From NCBI RefSeq assembly GCF_029867415.1, contig NC_081183.1, forward strand, positions 62,942,336 to 63,006,335: DNA of 64,000 bases, read 5' to 3'. The stretch's first letter is position 1. The number at the start of each line of letters is the position of its first letter. Under the pieces are notes generated by a model. It had not been told where the DNA came from. It saw only the letters and a list, made by a program, of their open reading frames with translations, and made no database searches. Below, in pieces: positions 13,001-23,885 of this stretch. The stretch is from Vicia villosa. Its lineage: Eukaryota; Streptophyta; Magnoliopsida; Fabales; Fabaceae. The translations under genes were made by a program, and so were the position numbers.

Positions 13001-14862
13001 AAATGTACATGGATCTGTTGGAATTATTGAAATTGAACCCTAAATCTAGAAAATGTGTGGAATCGAATCTGAAACATGCTCATGGGTTATTTCTCTTGGG
13101 CCAATACCGAAATTGCTATTCTTTCACCCCCTGGCCCATTGATGCACACGTTTTGGCTACAAAATCATAACAAAAAACTCCGTGGGCCTGATTATTGGAT
13201 CTTCCCCTGAAGGCCCAAGCGTACCATCTTTGATATTGAACAAAATCTGAACCAAATAATTCACTTTGGGCCTCTGTCTGCAGGCCCGACCAGCTTACTT
13301 GTCCACACCACCATTCCCAATTCAGCACCCCCTGATTACATATTTTCCTTATTAGAATTTAGGTTTTTTAACATAGCTTGCTCTTATTTTTTTTCTTAGT
13401 GATAAAAACAATAAAATCAATAAACTTGTTAGATTGTTAGGCCACTTTTAGATTTAATTTTAGTCTTAGAATTCCCCTTCACTAAAAACTCATAAAAAAT
13501 ATTAGCTTCTTAATTAGGTTTAAGGCTAGTTTAATTTTGACTTTTAATTGATTTCGCCTTCATAAAAAACTCATAAAAAAATAGTAGATTTTTTAGGTTA
13601 ATTTTGACATTTAAGTTCTTCACAAAAACGCCATAAAAATGATAGTATTTTTTTTAGTTTAATTTTGCACTAATGTTTGAATTGCTTCTGTATCATTTAT
13701 ATGTTGATTTCTATATGACTTTTTGTGTGACTTTGTTACTTGACTTTGGCCATATTTTTGGCCTGTTTTAGATTCCTTTTGTACATAAATAGGAATTAGA
13801 ATAACAATTAGATTAGAAAATAAGATTAGTTCCCTTTCTCATTTTCTTTTTTCTTTTCAACTTTTAAAATACTTAATAAATGCCGACAAGGATCATACCG
13901 TTACTATTTTTTATAGTAGGAAAGAAATGATTGGGGCGTAGGCCTCGATGTATGTTCTTTTCTACTTAGCGGGAAAGAAATGATTGAGGTGTGAAGCCTC
14001 GATGTATTTCTTAACCGTTATTTAGAGAAACGATTGTGGCGTAGGCCTCGATGTGCATTCTCTAAATATTCACAAAAGAACTCCTTTTTGTATTTCCTTT
14101 ACTTAGCGGAGAAGAAATGATTGAGGTGTGAAGCCTCGATGTATTTCTTAACCGTTATTTAGAGAAACGATTGTGGCGTAGGCCTCGATGTGCGTTCTCT
14201 AAATATGCAAAACAAAACTCTTTTTGGTATGATCCAAGTCACAAAGTTAAAATCCCCATAAAAAACACCAATCAAAAACACTTCAAAAAACCTAATAAAT
14301 GGTCAGATTTAAGACAAAAGTAAGGAAGTGGTGCGAAGCCTTGTAGTGGGTTATCGTCATCATGGAATTACCCTTAAAAGATACAAACCAATTCTCTCTC
14401 TTTTTCTTCTTTCTAAGGGCATGTTATCTCCGCTCTATTGCATCCTAGGCGATCCCTTATGCAAGAGCGCGAGCGTTAACTCCGCCCAACTAAAAAACAC
14501 AAAAACAAACAGAAAATCGTGAGCCGAGCTACGGTAACTCTGATTCCTGAAAAGGATACGTAGGCAGCGGGGTAGGGCCCGTGCGAGTACAATTCTTTGT
14601 TTTCCCTACATTTTGCATTCATTCGCATATAGACATAGACATAGTACACACCCTTTAGATAGAAACAGACATAGGTGGATACCATCGAGTACGATGGGCG
14701 CGAGGGGTGCTAATACCTTCCCCTCGCGTAACCGACTCCCGTACCTAGATTCTCTGGTCGCAAGACCCTGTTCCTTCCTTTGTTAGGTTTTCTGATATTC
14801 CTTTCCCTTATGGGATAAATATATTGGTGGCGACTCTGTTCATTTTTCGCGAGCGTGCGACA
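10033..14862 (+). repeat. 3' LTR of the non-autonomous Ogre-like element (4830 bp, complete)
   Basis: It starts TGTCATACCCC and ends GCGACA, giving TGTC/GACA termini. From 10653 on it repeats the left-edge sequence. The first 620 bp (10033-10652) have no partner in the window because the 5' LTR is cut off there. It carries the same TATA-like box (12031-12037) and hairpin array (13915-14205). Confidence 0.88.
13915..14205 (+). repeat. Stem-loop array, 3' LTR copy
   Basis: This is the second copy of the five-hairpin array, shifted by 10654 bases. The one difference I saw within the units is a T to G change in the loop region of unit 3; all outer stems are intact. Confidence 0.75.
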
Positions 14863-14863
14863 G

Positions 14864-14870
14864 CCACACA
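14864..14870. repeat. Flanking direct repeat CCACACA, left copy
   Basis: It is identical to 18361-18367 and abuts the TG and CA ends of the intervening segment. It is read as a target-site duplication, with the length caveat noted for that element. Confidence 0.5.
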
Positions 14871-14896
14871 TGCGCTCTTAGTCTCCTCATGCCCAA

Positions 14897-14929
14897 AGTC
14901 TGGGGTTCGAATCCCCCTCGCCCCAGACT
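14897..14929 (+). other. tRNA-like B-box segment with hairpin
   Basis: GGTTCGAATCC (14904-14914) matches the RNA polymerase III B-box consensus exactly. It lies within a perfect 9 bp inverted repeat AGTCTGGGG/CCCCAGACT followed by a T run. No full cloverleaf or convincing A box accompanies it, so this is not a functional tRNA gene. Confidence 0.4.
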
Positions 14930-15014
14930 TTTTATTCCTTTTATTTTTTCATGATTTACACACTTGTCTGAAAATATAATGCGTTGGATGTGTATCATAA
15001 ACACCAAGCGCGCG

Positions 15015-15068
15015 TTGGCCCAATGGTGTTGTTTTGAGTTGTTGACTTCAAAGGCGTGGGTTCAAACC
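15015..15068 (+). other. tRNA-derived (SINE-head-like) segment with A and B boxes
   Basis: TTGGCCCAATGGT (15015-15027) is close to the A-box consensus and GGTTCAAACC (15059-15068) to the B box, at about tRNA spacing. The sequence does not fold as a proper tRNA. It could be a SINE head or relic tRNA carried in the LTR. Confidence 0.4.
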
Positions 15069-15648
15069 ATGGTGAGGCCAAAATGTTATTTTTTATCACT
15101 TTTCCCTTTCATTTTTTTTACAACTTCACACCAATAATTCACCTATCAAATTAAATCATTTTCACTCCATTTTTCACACACTTGTTATTTAATATACTTA
15201 TTTTATGAATAATCAAAAAACTCATAAAAATATTATTTATTTCATGTATTTTAATTAGGTTTAAAATAGTATGTTTTAAGTGTTTTCTTAAATACTTTAA
15301 ATATATATTCATTTTGTTTTAATCTAATTATTTGGTGAATAAGTTTATGATAAAACCCTAATTGTTTAGGTCTTAATTAGGCATAGATCTTTATCTTTAC
15401 CTTAATTAAGTTGACTTTTGTCAATTTTCAAAGCTGCTATCAGTCTCCGATTAAACGGATGATTAAGGTTTTCAAACAACAAAACCTTATATCATTTCAA
15501 ATCATTTTCAAATTGCTTTTGTAACCAGTACTGTAAAGTACTGGGCCTCTAATAGAGTGTAAGTCCCAAACACCTTCTCTTCTTAGCTTGTTTTCAAAAC
15601 TGTATTTTCAAAATCTTCTTTCTATTTTCAAAATATTCTTCTGGTATT

Positions 15649-15936
15649 TGAAGGGCATTATTCCTGGTGAAACTCTTCAGATACCTATGTGACCTTTGTC
15701 CATCTTCACTTCTTCTGTTTTCAAAAACCATTAACTGTTTATCATATATATTCAACTGTTATCCACCAATTACTGTTGAGGCTTTGTACATACTTCTTCA
15801 AAGGCCTCCACTCCATCCAGGTTAGGCTTTACAAGCTTTCAATTTACAGTCTTTATTTAAATTACTGTCAAATATAAACTGTGCATATATATTAGTTTAG
15901 AACTACGTTTGAGTATAAACCTTAGGACAGTTAAAC

Positions 15937-15968
<32 letters not shown>

Positions 15969-17845
15969 GAATATGACCTAGGATTGAGAATGTCTTCCCG
16001 GTGAAGGCTCTTTCCTAATTAGAGATTTGTAGTTCAAACCCCCAAGATGAATTATTCCCGGTGAAACATCTTGGCAAAAACCTTAGAATCCAAAAATATA
16101 GGACACATCCACCCAAAGAGGAATTATTCCCGGTAAAACCTCTTACCCATTTGCTTAGAGCCAAAATAAGTTCAAAACTACATAGCTTTCTCTTGTGCTA
16201 TAACAAGGACCCTCGATGACCCTCGATTAGCCTCCTCTTGGGCTTTGTACAAGGACCCCCAGGCTTCTTAAAAGCATTTCCAGCTTCCTCTTGAGCTTGT
16301 ATACAAGGACCCATCAGGTTTCTTATAAACATAGGAACAGGTCTTTAGTCACCTTTTAGCCTATCCTGGTGAGTTTCTTCCATTCTTTAAACTAGACTTT
16401 AAACAAGTTAAGTTTGTCTCAATTTTACATTGAGTACACCTTTTGGAATGAGAGACATGGACAGTCTCTGTCACCCTTATCTTCATCAATCTTCCTTAGC
16501 AGAGTCTAGGATCCATGTTTGTTTATCCTCAGTAAGTGTCAGCCTTTATCTTGGGCTTTAAACAAGAAGTCTCCACTAGATAATCCTTCTGCCATCTTTC
16601 AAAAATCCCTGGAAAGGGTTAGCCTCCAAAGTCAATTAATAAAAATCTGTTTAAAAATGTCAAAAATCCCTGGAAAGGGTTAGCCTCCAACATCAGTCCT
16701 TCAAAAACCAAAGATTCATTCTCTTAGGAGATAATTTCCCCAAAAGAGTCAAAACCCCTGGAAAGGGTCATCCTCCAAAAAACATGATAAAATCAGTCTT
16801 TTAACAGACAAATTCACCAGCTGAGTCAAAATCCCTGGAAAGGGTTAGCTTCCAAAGAAAAACAGTCTTTTAATAAATAAAATCTCCTCAGTAGAGTCAA
16901 AATCAACAAAAACAGTTAGCCTCAACCTTGGGCTTCATACAAGGCACCCAAACAATAAAACTCCCCTGTCAAGAGTCAGCCTCAACCTTGGGCATTGTAC
17001 AAGGCAGATAATAGAGTCTCCCCAGTGAGTTCTTCATCATTCAGTAGCCACAACCTTGGGCTTTGTACAAGGCAGATAAACCATATTTCATGTGTCAAAG
17101 ATTCCTAACACCTAGGATCTTTTCCCCATAGAGTCATCCATACTCAGTTTATTTAAGAGTCAGCCACAACCTTGGGCTTTGTACAAGGCAGAAAATAATG
17201 TTTTCCCTAGCTAGAGTCAGCCTCAATTCTGGGCTTTGTACAGAACACCAAATAAAAATCCATCAAATAAACACTCTCCAAATAGAGTCAGCCTCAATTC
17301 TGGGCTTTGTACAGAACACAAAAATACCCTGTAATTAATCCCCAGTAGAGTCATCTCCCAGAGTCAAATAATATTAATTAATCAATCAAAAAGCCTCAAG
17401 CTTGGGCCTCATGCAAGCCAGCTAAAGTCAAATCTTTTATACATTAGATAGACATAGCTTATCTCTATAGAGAGATATTTTTACTACTCTACCACATTCA
17501 AACAAACAAACATTACATTTCATTTTAATCAAGTCTCCCATTTAGGACTTTGAAAGGCATGAGCTGGCAGTAAAACCCAGACATGTGGTAACTTTCCCTA
17601 ATTTGGATGAGCATCTTTCTTTCATTTAAGAGGCATTTGACTGGTATACTTGCACATACACAAGTAAGGTCCCCCTCTTGAATGAAATGAATTCAGTTAT
17701 TCTGTCACTCTTTTAAATGTTTGTGGTAGAATAGTACAAATACCTCTCTGTAAAGATGATTTCATGTCTCTTTATTGTAAACAGAGATTTAATTCAAAGC
17801 TTCAACCTTGAGCTTCAAGCAAGGCACCAAAAATAATTAATTTCC
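15649..17845 (+). repeat. Dispersed array of short compensated stem-loops
   Basis: Three motif families recur. (a) A loop around attcccggtgaa with stems TGAAG/CTTCA (15649-15679), CCAAGATG/CATCTTGG (16042-16074) and AAGAGG/CCTCTT (16116-16144). (b) A loop around ggctttgta with stems CCTTG/CAAGG (several, 16925-17190), TCTTG/CAAGA (16549-16566) and TTCTG/CAGAA (two, 17225-17320). (c) CCCTggaAAGGG repeated in 16600-16850. Loops stay nearly constant while stems differ and still pair. Confidence 0.7.
15936..15964. repeat. (TA)n microsatellite
   Basis: An uninterrupted run of TA dinucleotides inside the LTR-like segment. Confidence 0.95.
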
Positions 17846-18360
17846 CTAGTTAGTTCCCCGAACTACATTAAGCACTGACTTCCACTAGGGATATGTAGGC
17901 ATGAGGTTCACAAGGAATCTCAGCGAGCTAATAAAATACCAAAAATAGTCAGTTTGTCTGTCTGTCTATCTTTTCAAATCAATTCAATTCCTTCTCCTAA
18001 CACAAAGGAGAAACTTTCCCAATAATTAGCAATAAACACAATCACAATGACACAGAGAAGGTTCCTGTAGAGTACTACAGATATGTAGGGTGTTTAAACA
18101 CTTCCCTATGTATAACCGACCCCCCGGACTCCAGAATTTCTAGTCTAGGTGAAATCCCCACACTTAGCAAACTCTTAGGGTTTAGTTGAGATCTTTTTTT
18201 CCCTTTCCTACTCGTAGGACAATAAGAAAGTTCGTGTGATATCGTAGAAAGAACTGAAACAAAATTCCTCCCACCACGGGCGCATTCTCCTTCCAAATTT
18301 CGCGTGAAGGGTCTAGCGTGCCGTCCTACCAAGTGAAACGGGGAGGTAAAAAAAACGACA

Positions 18361-19585
18361 CCACACATTTTTCGTTCCATCTTTCCACTTGATCTTTCTT
18401 CAACAATTTGAAGATTGGCACACAAGTAGTAGTCATATGGGCAATAAATCTGGCTATGTAGTTCAGACGTCCCAAGAATCCTCTGACTTGTTTCTCGATA
18501 CGGGGTATGGGCATTTTTTGAATGGCTTTGACCTTGGCAGGATCAACTTCAATACCCTTGCTGCTGACAATGAAACCTAAGAGTTTACCGGATCTTACTC
18601 CAAAGGTACACTTGTTTGGATTCAGTCGCAACCTGTACTTCTTGAGTCTATCAAACAGCTTGTGCAGATGACCCAAATGTTCTTCTTCGGTGTTGGATTT
18701 TGCAATCATATCATCGACATAAACCTCTATTTCTTGATGAATCATATCATGGAACAGAGCTACCATTGCACGTTGATATGTTGCTCCTGCGTTCTTTAAA
18801 CCAAAGGGCATTACTTTGTAAGAAAAGGTTCCCTAGGGTGTTGTGAAGGTTGTCTTTTCCATGTCTTCGGGCGCCATCTTGATTTGAATGTAACCTGAGA
18901 ATCCATCCATAAAGGAAAATACCTTGCATTGTGCAGTATTGTCGACCAGTACATCGATGTGAGGTAAAGGGAAATCATCTTTGGGGCTTGCCCGATTCAG
19001 ATCTCTGTAGTCTACACACATTCTGACCTTCCCGTCTTTTTTAAGCACAGGCACGATGTTAGCTATCCATGGAGGATAACTCACAACTTTTAGAAAGCCA
19101 GCGTTGAATTGCTTCTCAACCTCGTCTTTGATCTTCTTGGATATGTCGGGCCTACTCCTCCGCAGTTTCTGCTTAACTGGAGTGCTACCTTCTTTGATCG
19201 GCAGGCGATGAACCACAATTTCCGTGTCAAGGCCAGGCATATCTTCATAGGACCAAGCGAATATCTCAATGTAGTCTTGTAACATTGGAATCAGTCTTTG
19301 CTTGACACTGTCTTCTAGATCAGCCCCAATCTTGACTTCTTTCTTTTCTTCGTCACTGCCTAGGTTGATAACTTCAATTGGTTCTTCATGCGGCTGTATA
19401 GTCTTTTCTTCTTGTTCTAATAGCCTTGCAAGTTCCCTAGGTACTTCACAATCTTCCTCACTTTCTTCCTCAGTTTGGTAGATCGGATTTTCAAAGTCAT
19501 GACTGGCAATAGCAGAATCGTTATCAACAGGATCTAGAGTGAATGTGAATCTGCATTTATTATGTGGGTGTGTGTAAGAACACAT
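18361..19585 (-). pseudogene. Ogre reverse transcriptase (pol fragment, truncated)
   Basis: The translation contains the Ty3-type RT landmarks in order: the acidic PR-RT linker, LRRSRPDISKKIKDEVEKQF, CVDYRDLNRASPKDDFPLPH, SGYIQIKMAPEDMEKT, MPFGLKNAGATYQRAM, YVDDMIAKS and the LGFIVSSKGIEVDP motif. A TAG near 18834 stands where the family has tryptophan just before the MPFGLKN block. The frame reaches the start of the RNase H region (WNEKC) and stops at the inserted element at 18361, so RNase H and integrase are absent from the window. Translation of an intact copy would require removal of the upstream intron; the first bases (about 19585-19551) probably belong to that intron. Confidence 0.9.
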
Positions 19586-19830
19586 AGCTATTTGAAAATG
19601 AATAAATCAAAGAAAGAAACAAAAAGGATCGCAAAATTTTGAATATGCAAACGTCCCATGATTTTATTGAATGAACATATGATCATGGTATGACAAACCC
19701 TTATAAAAAGGACCAGTGTGCTTCGGGCAAGGCACCTGGCTTTTAAGTTCATAGTTCGATAGTACAGGAACCATTTTTATCTTTGAACATATAAACAACG
19801 AAAACAGGAAATTGCATTTACTCCTGATCA
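19551..19830 (-). other. Probable Ogre intron between protease and RT frames
   Basis: Ogre elements carry a spliced intron between gag-pro and RT. Here the linker frame ends at 19818 and the RT frame is in another register. A good acceptor (aaatgcag before ATTCAC) lies at 19551 on the minus strand. The donor is not certain; the candidate is around the last codons of the linker frame. Coordinates are approximate. Confidence 0.45.
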
Positions 19831-20885
19831 AAGGAGATAACATCTTCGGCTTCCCAGTTGTTCAATCCATTGTTGTGAGTAGGGAATATCCAACTGCTCC
19901 AGTTGCAGCTGTCTTCTTCGTCTTCCACAGCATTGACATCTTTGGTGGTGAAATGAGTTGTTGATCCTTCAGGATGAGCAAGATACTCTGCTGGATACGA
20001 GAGCCCAGGCTGAGATACCTCTGTTGGCTGAGAGAGATACCCGATAAGATCGTCCCATCCAGTTGGGATGATGTCTTTGAGGGAGACTTGTGCATTCTGG
20101 GGAATAGTGTACTGCATCAGGAAATCATTCTCGTCATTTGGTGTCTCCCAGAATTCTTCAGGAGCGACAGGGCTTGTGATTGTCATATTATCTTCGAAAT
20201 GGTTGTCCCATCCAGTTGGGGTGATGTCTTCAATAGCGACTTGCAAGCTCAGGGGAGCGGAATACTTCACCATAAAGTCATACTTACCACTTGGTTCTCC
20301 CAGCGTATCCCAAACTTCTTTTGGACTAGGTGGACTTTGGTATTGCTCAGTAATGGAACTTGTGAGACTTTTGCAATCTTCAAACTGATCACTCCATCCA
20401 GTTGGGACGATGTCTTCAATGGCAATAAAAGAACTCTGAGGAGCAGTGTACTTTACTAGAAAATCATACCTGCCGCTTGGTTCTCCCAAAGTATCCCAAA
20501 CTTCCCCTGAAACAGGTGGAACTTCATTTGGATATTGTTGAATAATATGGTTCAAGATCATTCCATCGTCTTCAATAGCATTCACTCCTTGACTGATGAA
20601 ATGTGACATTAATCCTTCAGAACGAGGACTTTGATCGTTCTTCTGAATTCCATTAGCATAGCCCAGACCTAGCTTATCGAACTTGTAAGGTACATCAAGG
20701 AGTTGTCCCCATACTGTGCAACCACCTTCTTCGATCACAGCTTTAGCATCTTTGAGAGAAGCCATAGTTGGAGTTATTTTTGGTAGCAGGAGTAGCAGAA
20801 ATATGTTTGGCAGTAGAGACATCTGGAGGGACCACCTCAAAAGATTGGCAGGGGGTTTCGATGAATTCACCATCCATCTCAACAT
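19818..20885 (-). pseudogene. Ogre protease-RT linker with G-patch-like start and three internal repeats
   Basis: This continues the gag-pro polyprotein after a frameshift near 20750-20790. It starts with SLKDAKAVIEEGG and the short glycine motif LGLGY, resembling the G-patch-like segment after Ogre protease. Next come three degenerate repeats of about 43 conserved residues spaced 53-62 residues apart, each with a WDTLGEPSG-YDF element and ending in PTGW-D. The residues before the SLKDA motif are probably out-of-frame. The function of the repeats is unknown to me. Confidence 0.7.
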
Positions 20886-23637
20886 ACTTGGAGTTACTCA
20901 GGTGGCTTACCACATATTCTTCTTCGCCATAAACTCTTACGACCTTGCCTTTTACTGGATATTTTAACTTCTGATGCAGGGTAGAAGTTACAGCGCTTGC
21001 CCCATGTATCCAAGGGCGTCCTAGTAAACAGGAGTATGCTGGATGAATTTTCATCACGTAAAAGGTTGAATCAAAGATCTGAGAGCCCACTCTGATTGGG
21101 AGCTTAACTTCTCCGTACACTGTTCTTGTTGACCCGTCGAAGGCTCTTACCACAACATCGATTGGTTGTAACACAACTCCTTTGAAGTCAAGTTTTTCCA
21201 GTACTGCTTTTGGTAACACGTTCAAAGAGGAACCGTTGTCTACCAGCACATGAGACAGAGTGGTGCCGTTACATTCAATAGAGATGTGCAGGGCTTTATT
21301 GTGATTTTTCCCAGCAGGGGTTAAATCAGCATCAGAGAAACCGAGACCGTTATTCACTGTTAGACTGGCAACACAATTTTCGAATTGGTCGACTGAAATC
21401 TCCTGTGGTACATGTGCAGCTTTCAGGAACTTCATCAGGGCCTTGGCATGAGCTTCCGAATACTTTAGCAGAGACAGCATTGAAATTTTTGAAGCAGTGT
21501 GCCCCAGTTGTTCGACAATATTGTAATCACTTTTGCAGATGATTTTCAATATTTCCTCCATTTCTTGCCTCGACGGATCTTCAATAGTGACTTCCACCGT
21601 AACTTGAACTGGTTCAACTAGTGGTTCCTTGCCTCGAGCGTTGATATCTTGATTAGGAACTGGGACCTGGATTGGATTAGTAGCAACATTTGGAGAAATT
21701 TCCGGTGAAAAGATCCTTCCACTTCTCGTAATTTTACTAGTACCCACAATATTATCAACAGTTGGAGTAGTAAAATTCATGGCCCCTTCAGTCAAGGTGT
21801 CTTTCTTAACTCCATGGACATAGACATTAGTGTCATAACTCCACGGGACAGCTTTGTCTGAGGAGTATGGAAATGGAGTCGGACTGGTGATGATTACTGA
21901 TGCCACTCTGGGTGCAGTAAAAATTTTGAAAGGAGCTTTGGTAGGGATTTTCAATGGTATGTTAGAAACCACTGAGACGTCCTCTATCCTCATCCCATTT
22001 GAAAAAACTTCGCATAAATCGTCCATAGAAGGGAGCCTCTCAAACATAATTATACGACGATCCATCCACTTTTGAATTCCTATTTTCCGATTATCACAAC
22101 CATTGGGTAGGTGTGCACAATAAAAGCAATCAGGGTCACAACCTGGAAAGAAACCAGCTCGTATTAGCTTTCTTTTGACTTCAAGGAGCGGAGTTGACAA
22201 TTCTCTCACATCATAGATATAAACAGTGTCAATGATAGCATTGATGGTCTTGTTGTGTTTTGGCATAGGTGCAGTGATAACATTTGGAGTCTCTGGAGGA
22301 TCGAACTCAATTTCCCCAGCATCTATCATGTCTTGTATTTTATTTTTCAGGGCCCAACAGTGATTTGCGTCATGTTCTGGACAGTTAGAATGGTATGCAC
22401 ATGTTGCATCGAGGTGATAACTCGGAGAGGAAGTGTTGACATTCTTTGGAGGGTCTTTCAATGTGATCATATTTTCTTTTAACAAGTGTTGCAATGCTTG
22501 AGAGATTGGCATATTGATTCTGGTGAAATTTCTTCTTGGTGCATCTGGTCGACGCGTATACTTTGGCGGTTGATCTTTTTGAGGTGCATATGCAGAGATC
22601 AATACAGCCCCTACAGATTGGTGATGCTCACTTTTGCGACTTTTGTGACTGTGCATTGTATTGACTTCATTTCTCCCACTGATGGGCCTCTTTGTAGTAC
22701 CAGAGGAGGAGCCTATTTGAATTTTTCCACTTTGAATACCGCTTTCAACAAGCTCTCCAGTTAATATCAGGTCAGTGAAACCTGACGACGAGCTTCCCAG
22801 CAAATGACTGTAGAAAGGGCCAGTTAAAGTACCCATGAACATGTCGATCAGCTCGCGATCAGATAAGGGTGGTTGAACCCTTCCAGCTAGATCTCTCCAC
22901 TTTTGTGCATACTCTTTGAAACTTTCTTTTGGTTCCATAGTCATGCCCCGTAGTTGAGTACGGGTTGGTGCAAGGTCAGCGTTGTATTGATACTGTTTGT
23001 AGAAAGCAGCAGCCAGATCTTCCCAGGTGTGAACTTTTGCACTTTCTAGTTGGTATTACCACTCGAGTTGTGTACCCGACAGACTTTCCTGGAAGAAATG
23101 AATCCACAATTTGTTATCTGCCGTATGAGGTAGTATCTTCCTCACATAGGACCTTAGATGCAGCTATGGGCAAGAGACTCCATCATACTTTGCAAAGACA
23201 GGAACTTTGAACTTTGGAGGGATAACAATATCTGAGACGAGTCCAAGATCATTGAAGTCTAAACCAGGTATTTTTTGTATCTCCATAGCTTTCATGCGTT
23301 CTTCCAACTGCTGGTATTTGTTATCACCATGTTCGTCTTCGGAATGATAATCTTCTTCGTTTGAAGAGAGGGAGTGTTTGGCAGAACCCTGGTTGCTGTG
23401 ATTGTCTCCTTGATCACCTTCACCGACTATTTCAGGGATCGGCGCCTTTTTGGACCTCCTGACAGGGATTTTGACTTTCCTCGCAAGGTGACTTAAGCCT
23501 ACAGATCCTTTGGGCTTCTTTTTCTTCTTGATCATCAGGGCTTTCAGTTCTTGTTGCCCCTTTGCTAGCTCCAAAATTGCCATCTGAACTTGGGCGTTCT
23601 GTGCTTCGAGATTCTTGATGCTTGTTTCAGAATTCAT
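20743..23637 (-). pseudogene. Ogre gag-protease polyprotein with two internal stops
   Basis: One frame runs from ATG 23637 to 20743 with stops near 23164 and 23055. The N-terminus (MNSETSIKNLEAQ) has a coiled-coil-like start and a KKKKPKG basic stretch. The retrotransposon gag core follows (IPPKFKVPVFAKYDG, then ESFKEYAQKWRDLAGRVQPP). An atypical zinc finger C-x2-H...H-x4-C lies at CAYHSNCPEHDANHC. The aspartic protease has LVDNGSSLNVLP as active-site loop and the LLGRPWIH signature. The nonsense codons prevent production of full-length Gag from this copy. Confidence 0.88.
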
Positions 23638-23885
23638 CCCTTCTGACTGAAATAAACAGCGAGGATATGAGAAACCTGTTATGTGAACCTGTTATGCAAT
23701 GTTTATGAATGAAATGTATATGCAATGTTTTCAAGGATCTTAGAATTTAGATTTGTTTAAAAAAGAGAAACAAACATTTATTAGTCAAACAATTTATTTC
23801 TTCTTTTTTTTCTTTTGTCTTTTTTTTTTTCTTTTCTTTGCCTCTTTCGGGCTTACAAGATAAAATAAAGAAAATAAAGGATTCT

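Larger units (their letters stand above)
1..14862 (+). mobile_element. Non-autonomous Ogre-like (Tat lineage) LTR retrotransposon, left end outside window
   Basis: A 4.2 kb block at the left edge recurs almost unchanged at 10653-14862 in the same orientation. The copies flank about 5.8 kb with a primer binding site just after the first and a purine-rich tract just before the second, the architecture of an LTR retrotransposon. The PBS matches the 3' end of a plant tRNA-Arg, as in Ogre elements. No gag, protease, RT or integrase frame is recognisable inside, so it must be mobilised by a relative (LARD-type). I saw about 16 substitutions and one small indel between the LTRs over 4.2 kb, roughly 0.4 percent, so the insertion is recent. 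The element lies inside the pol of the minus-strand Ogre to its right. Confidence 0.85.
14871..18360 (+). mobile_element. Probable solo LTR of another Tat-lineage element, inserted in the Ogre pol
   Basis: The segment starts TG and ends CA, and is flanked on both sides by CCACACA (14864-14870 and 18361-18367). Near its right end (18085-18170) it carries a gggtgtttaaacacttccc...ataaccgac motif homologous to the R/U5 region of the other Tat-lineage LTRs here. No PBS, polypurine tract or coding domain is visible, so a solo LTR is the simplest reading. The rest is repeats: a (TA)n run, a pair of tRNA-like segments and a long series of small hairpins. A 7 bp flank repeat is unusual because Ty3 insertions normally give 5 bp, so the exact ends are uncertain. 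Confidence 0.55.

Noticed and set aside
14897..15068. Possible functional tRNA genes
   Set aside because: B boxes are present but no cloverleaf with acceptor and anticodon stems can be drawn, so they are listed only as tRNA-like segments.
18075..18425. 116-codon minus-strand frame
   Set aside because: It crosses the junction between the LTR-like segment and the Ogre pol, so it is a chance fusion of two elements.
19974..20459. 161-codon plus-strand frame opposite the Ogre linker
   Set aside because: It is a shadow of the minus-strand repeated linker; the repeats keep the opposite frame open as well.
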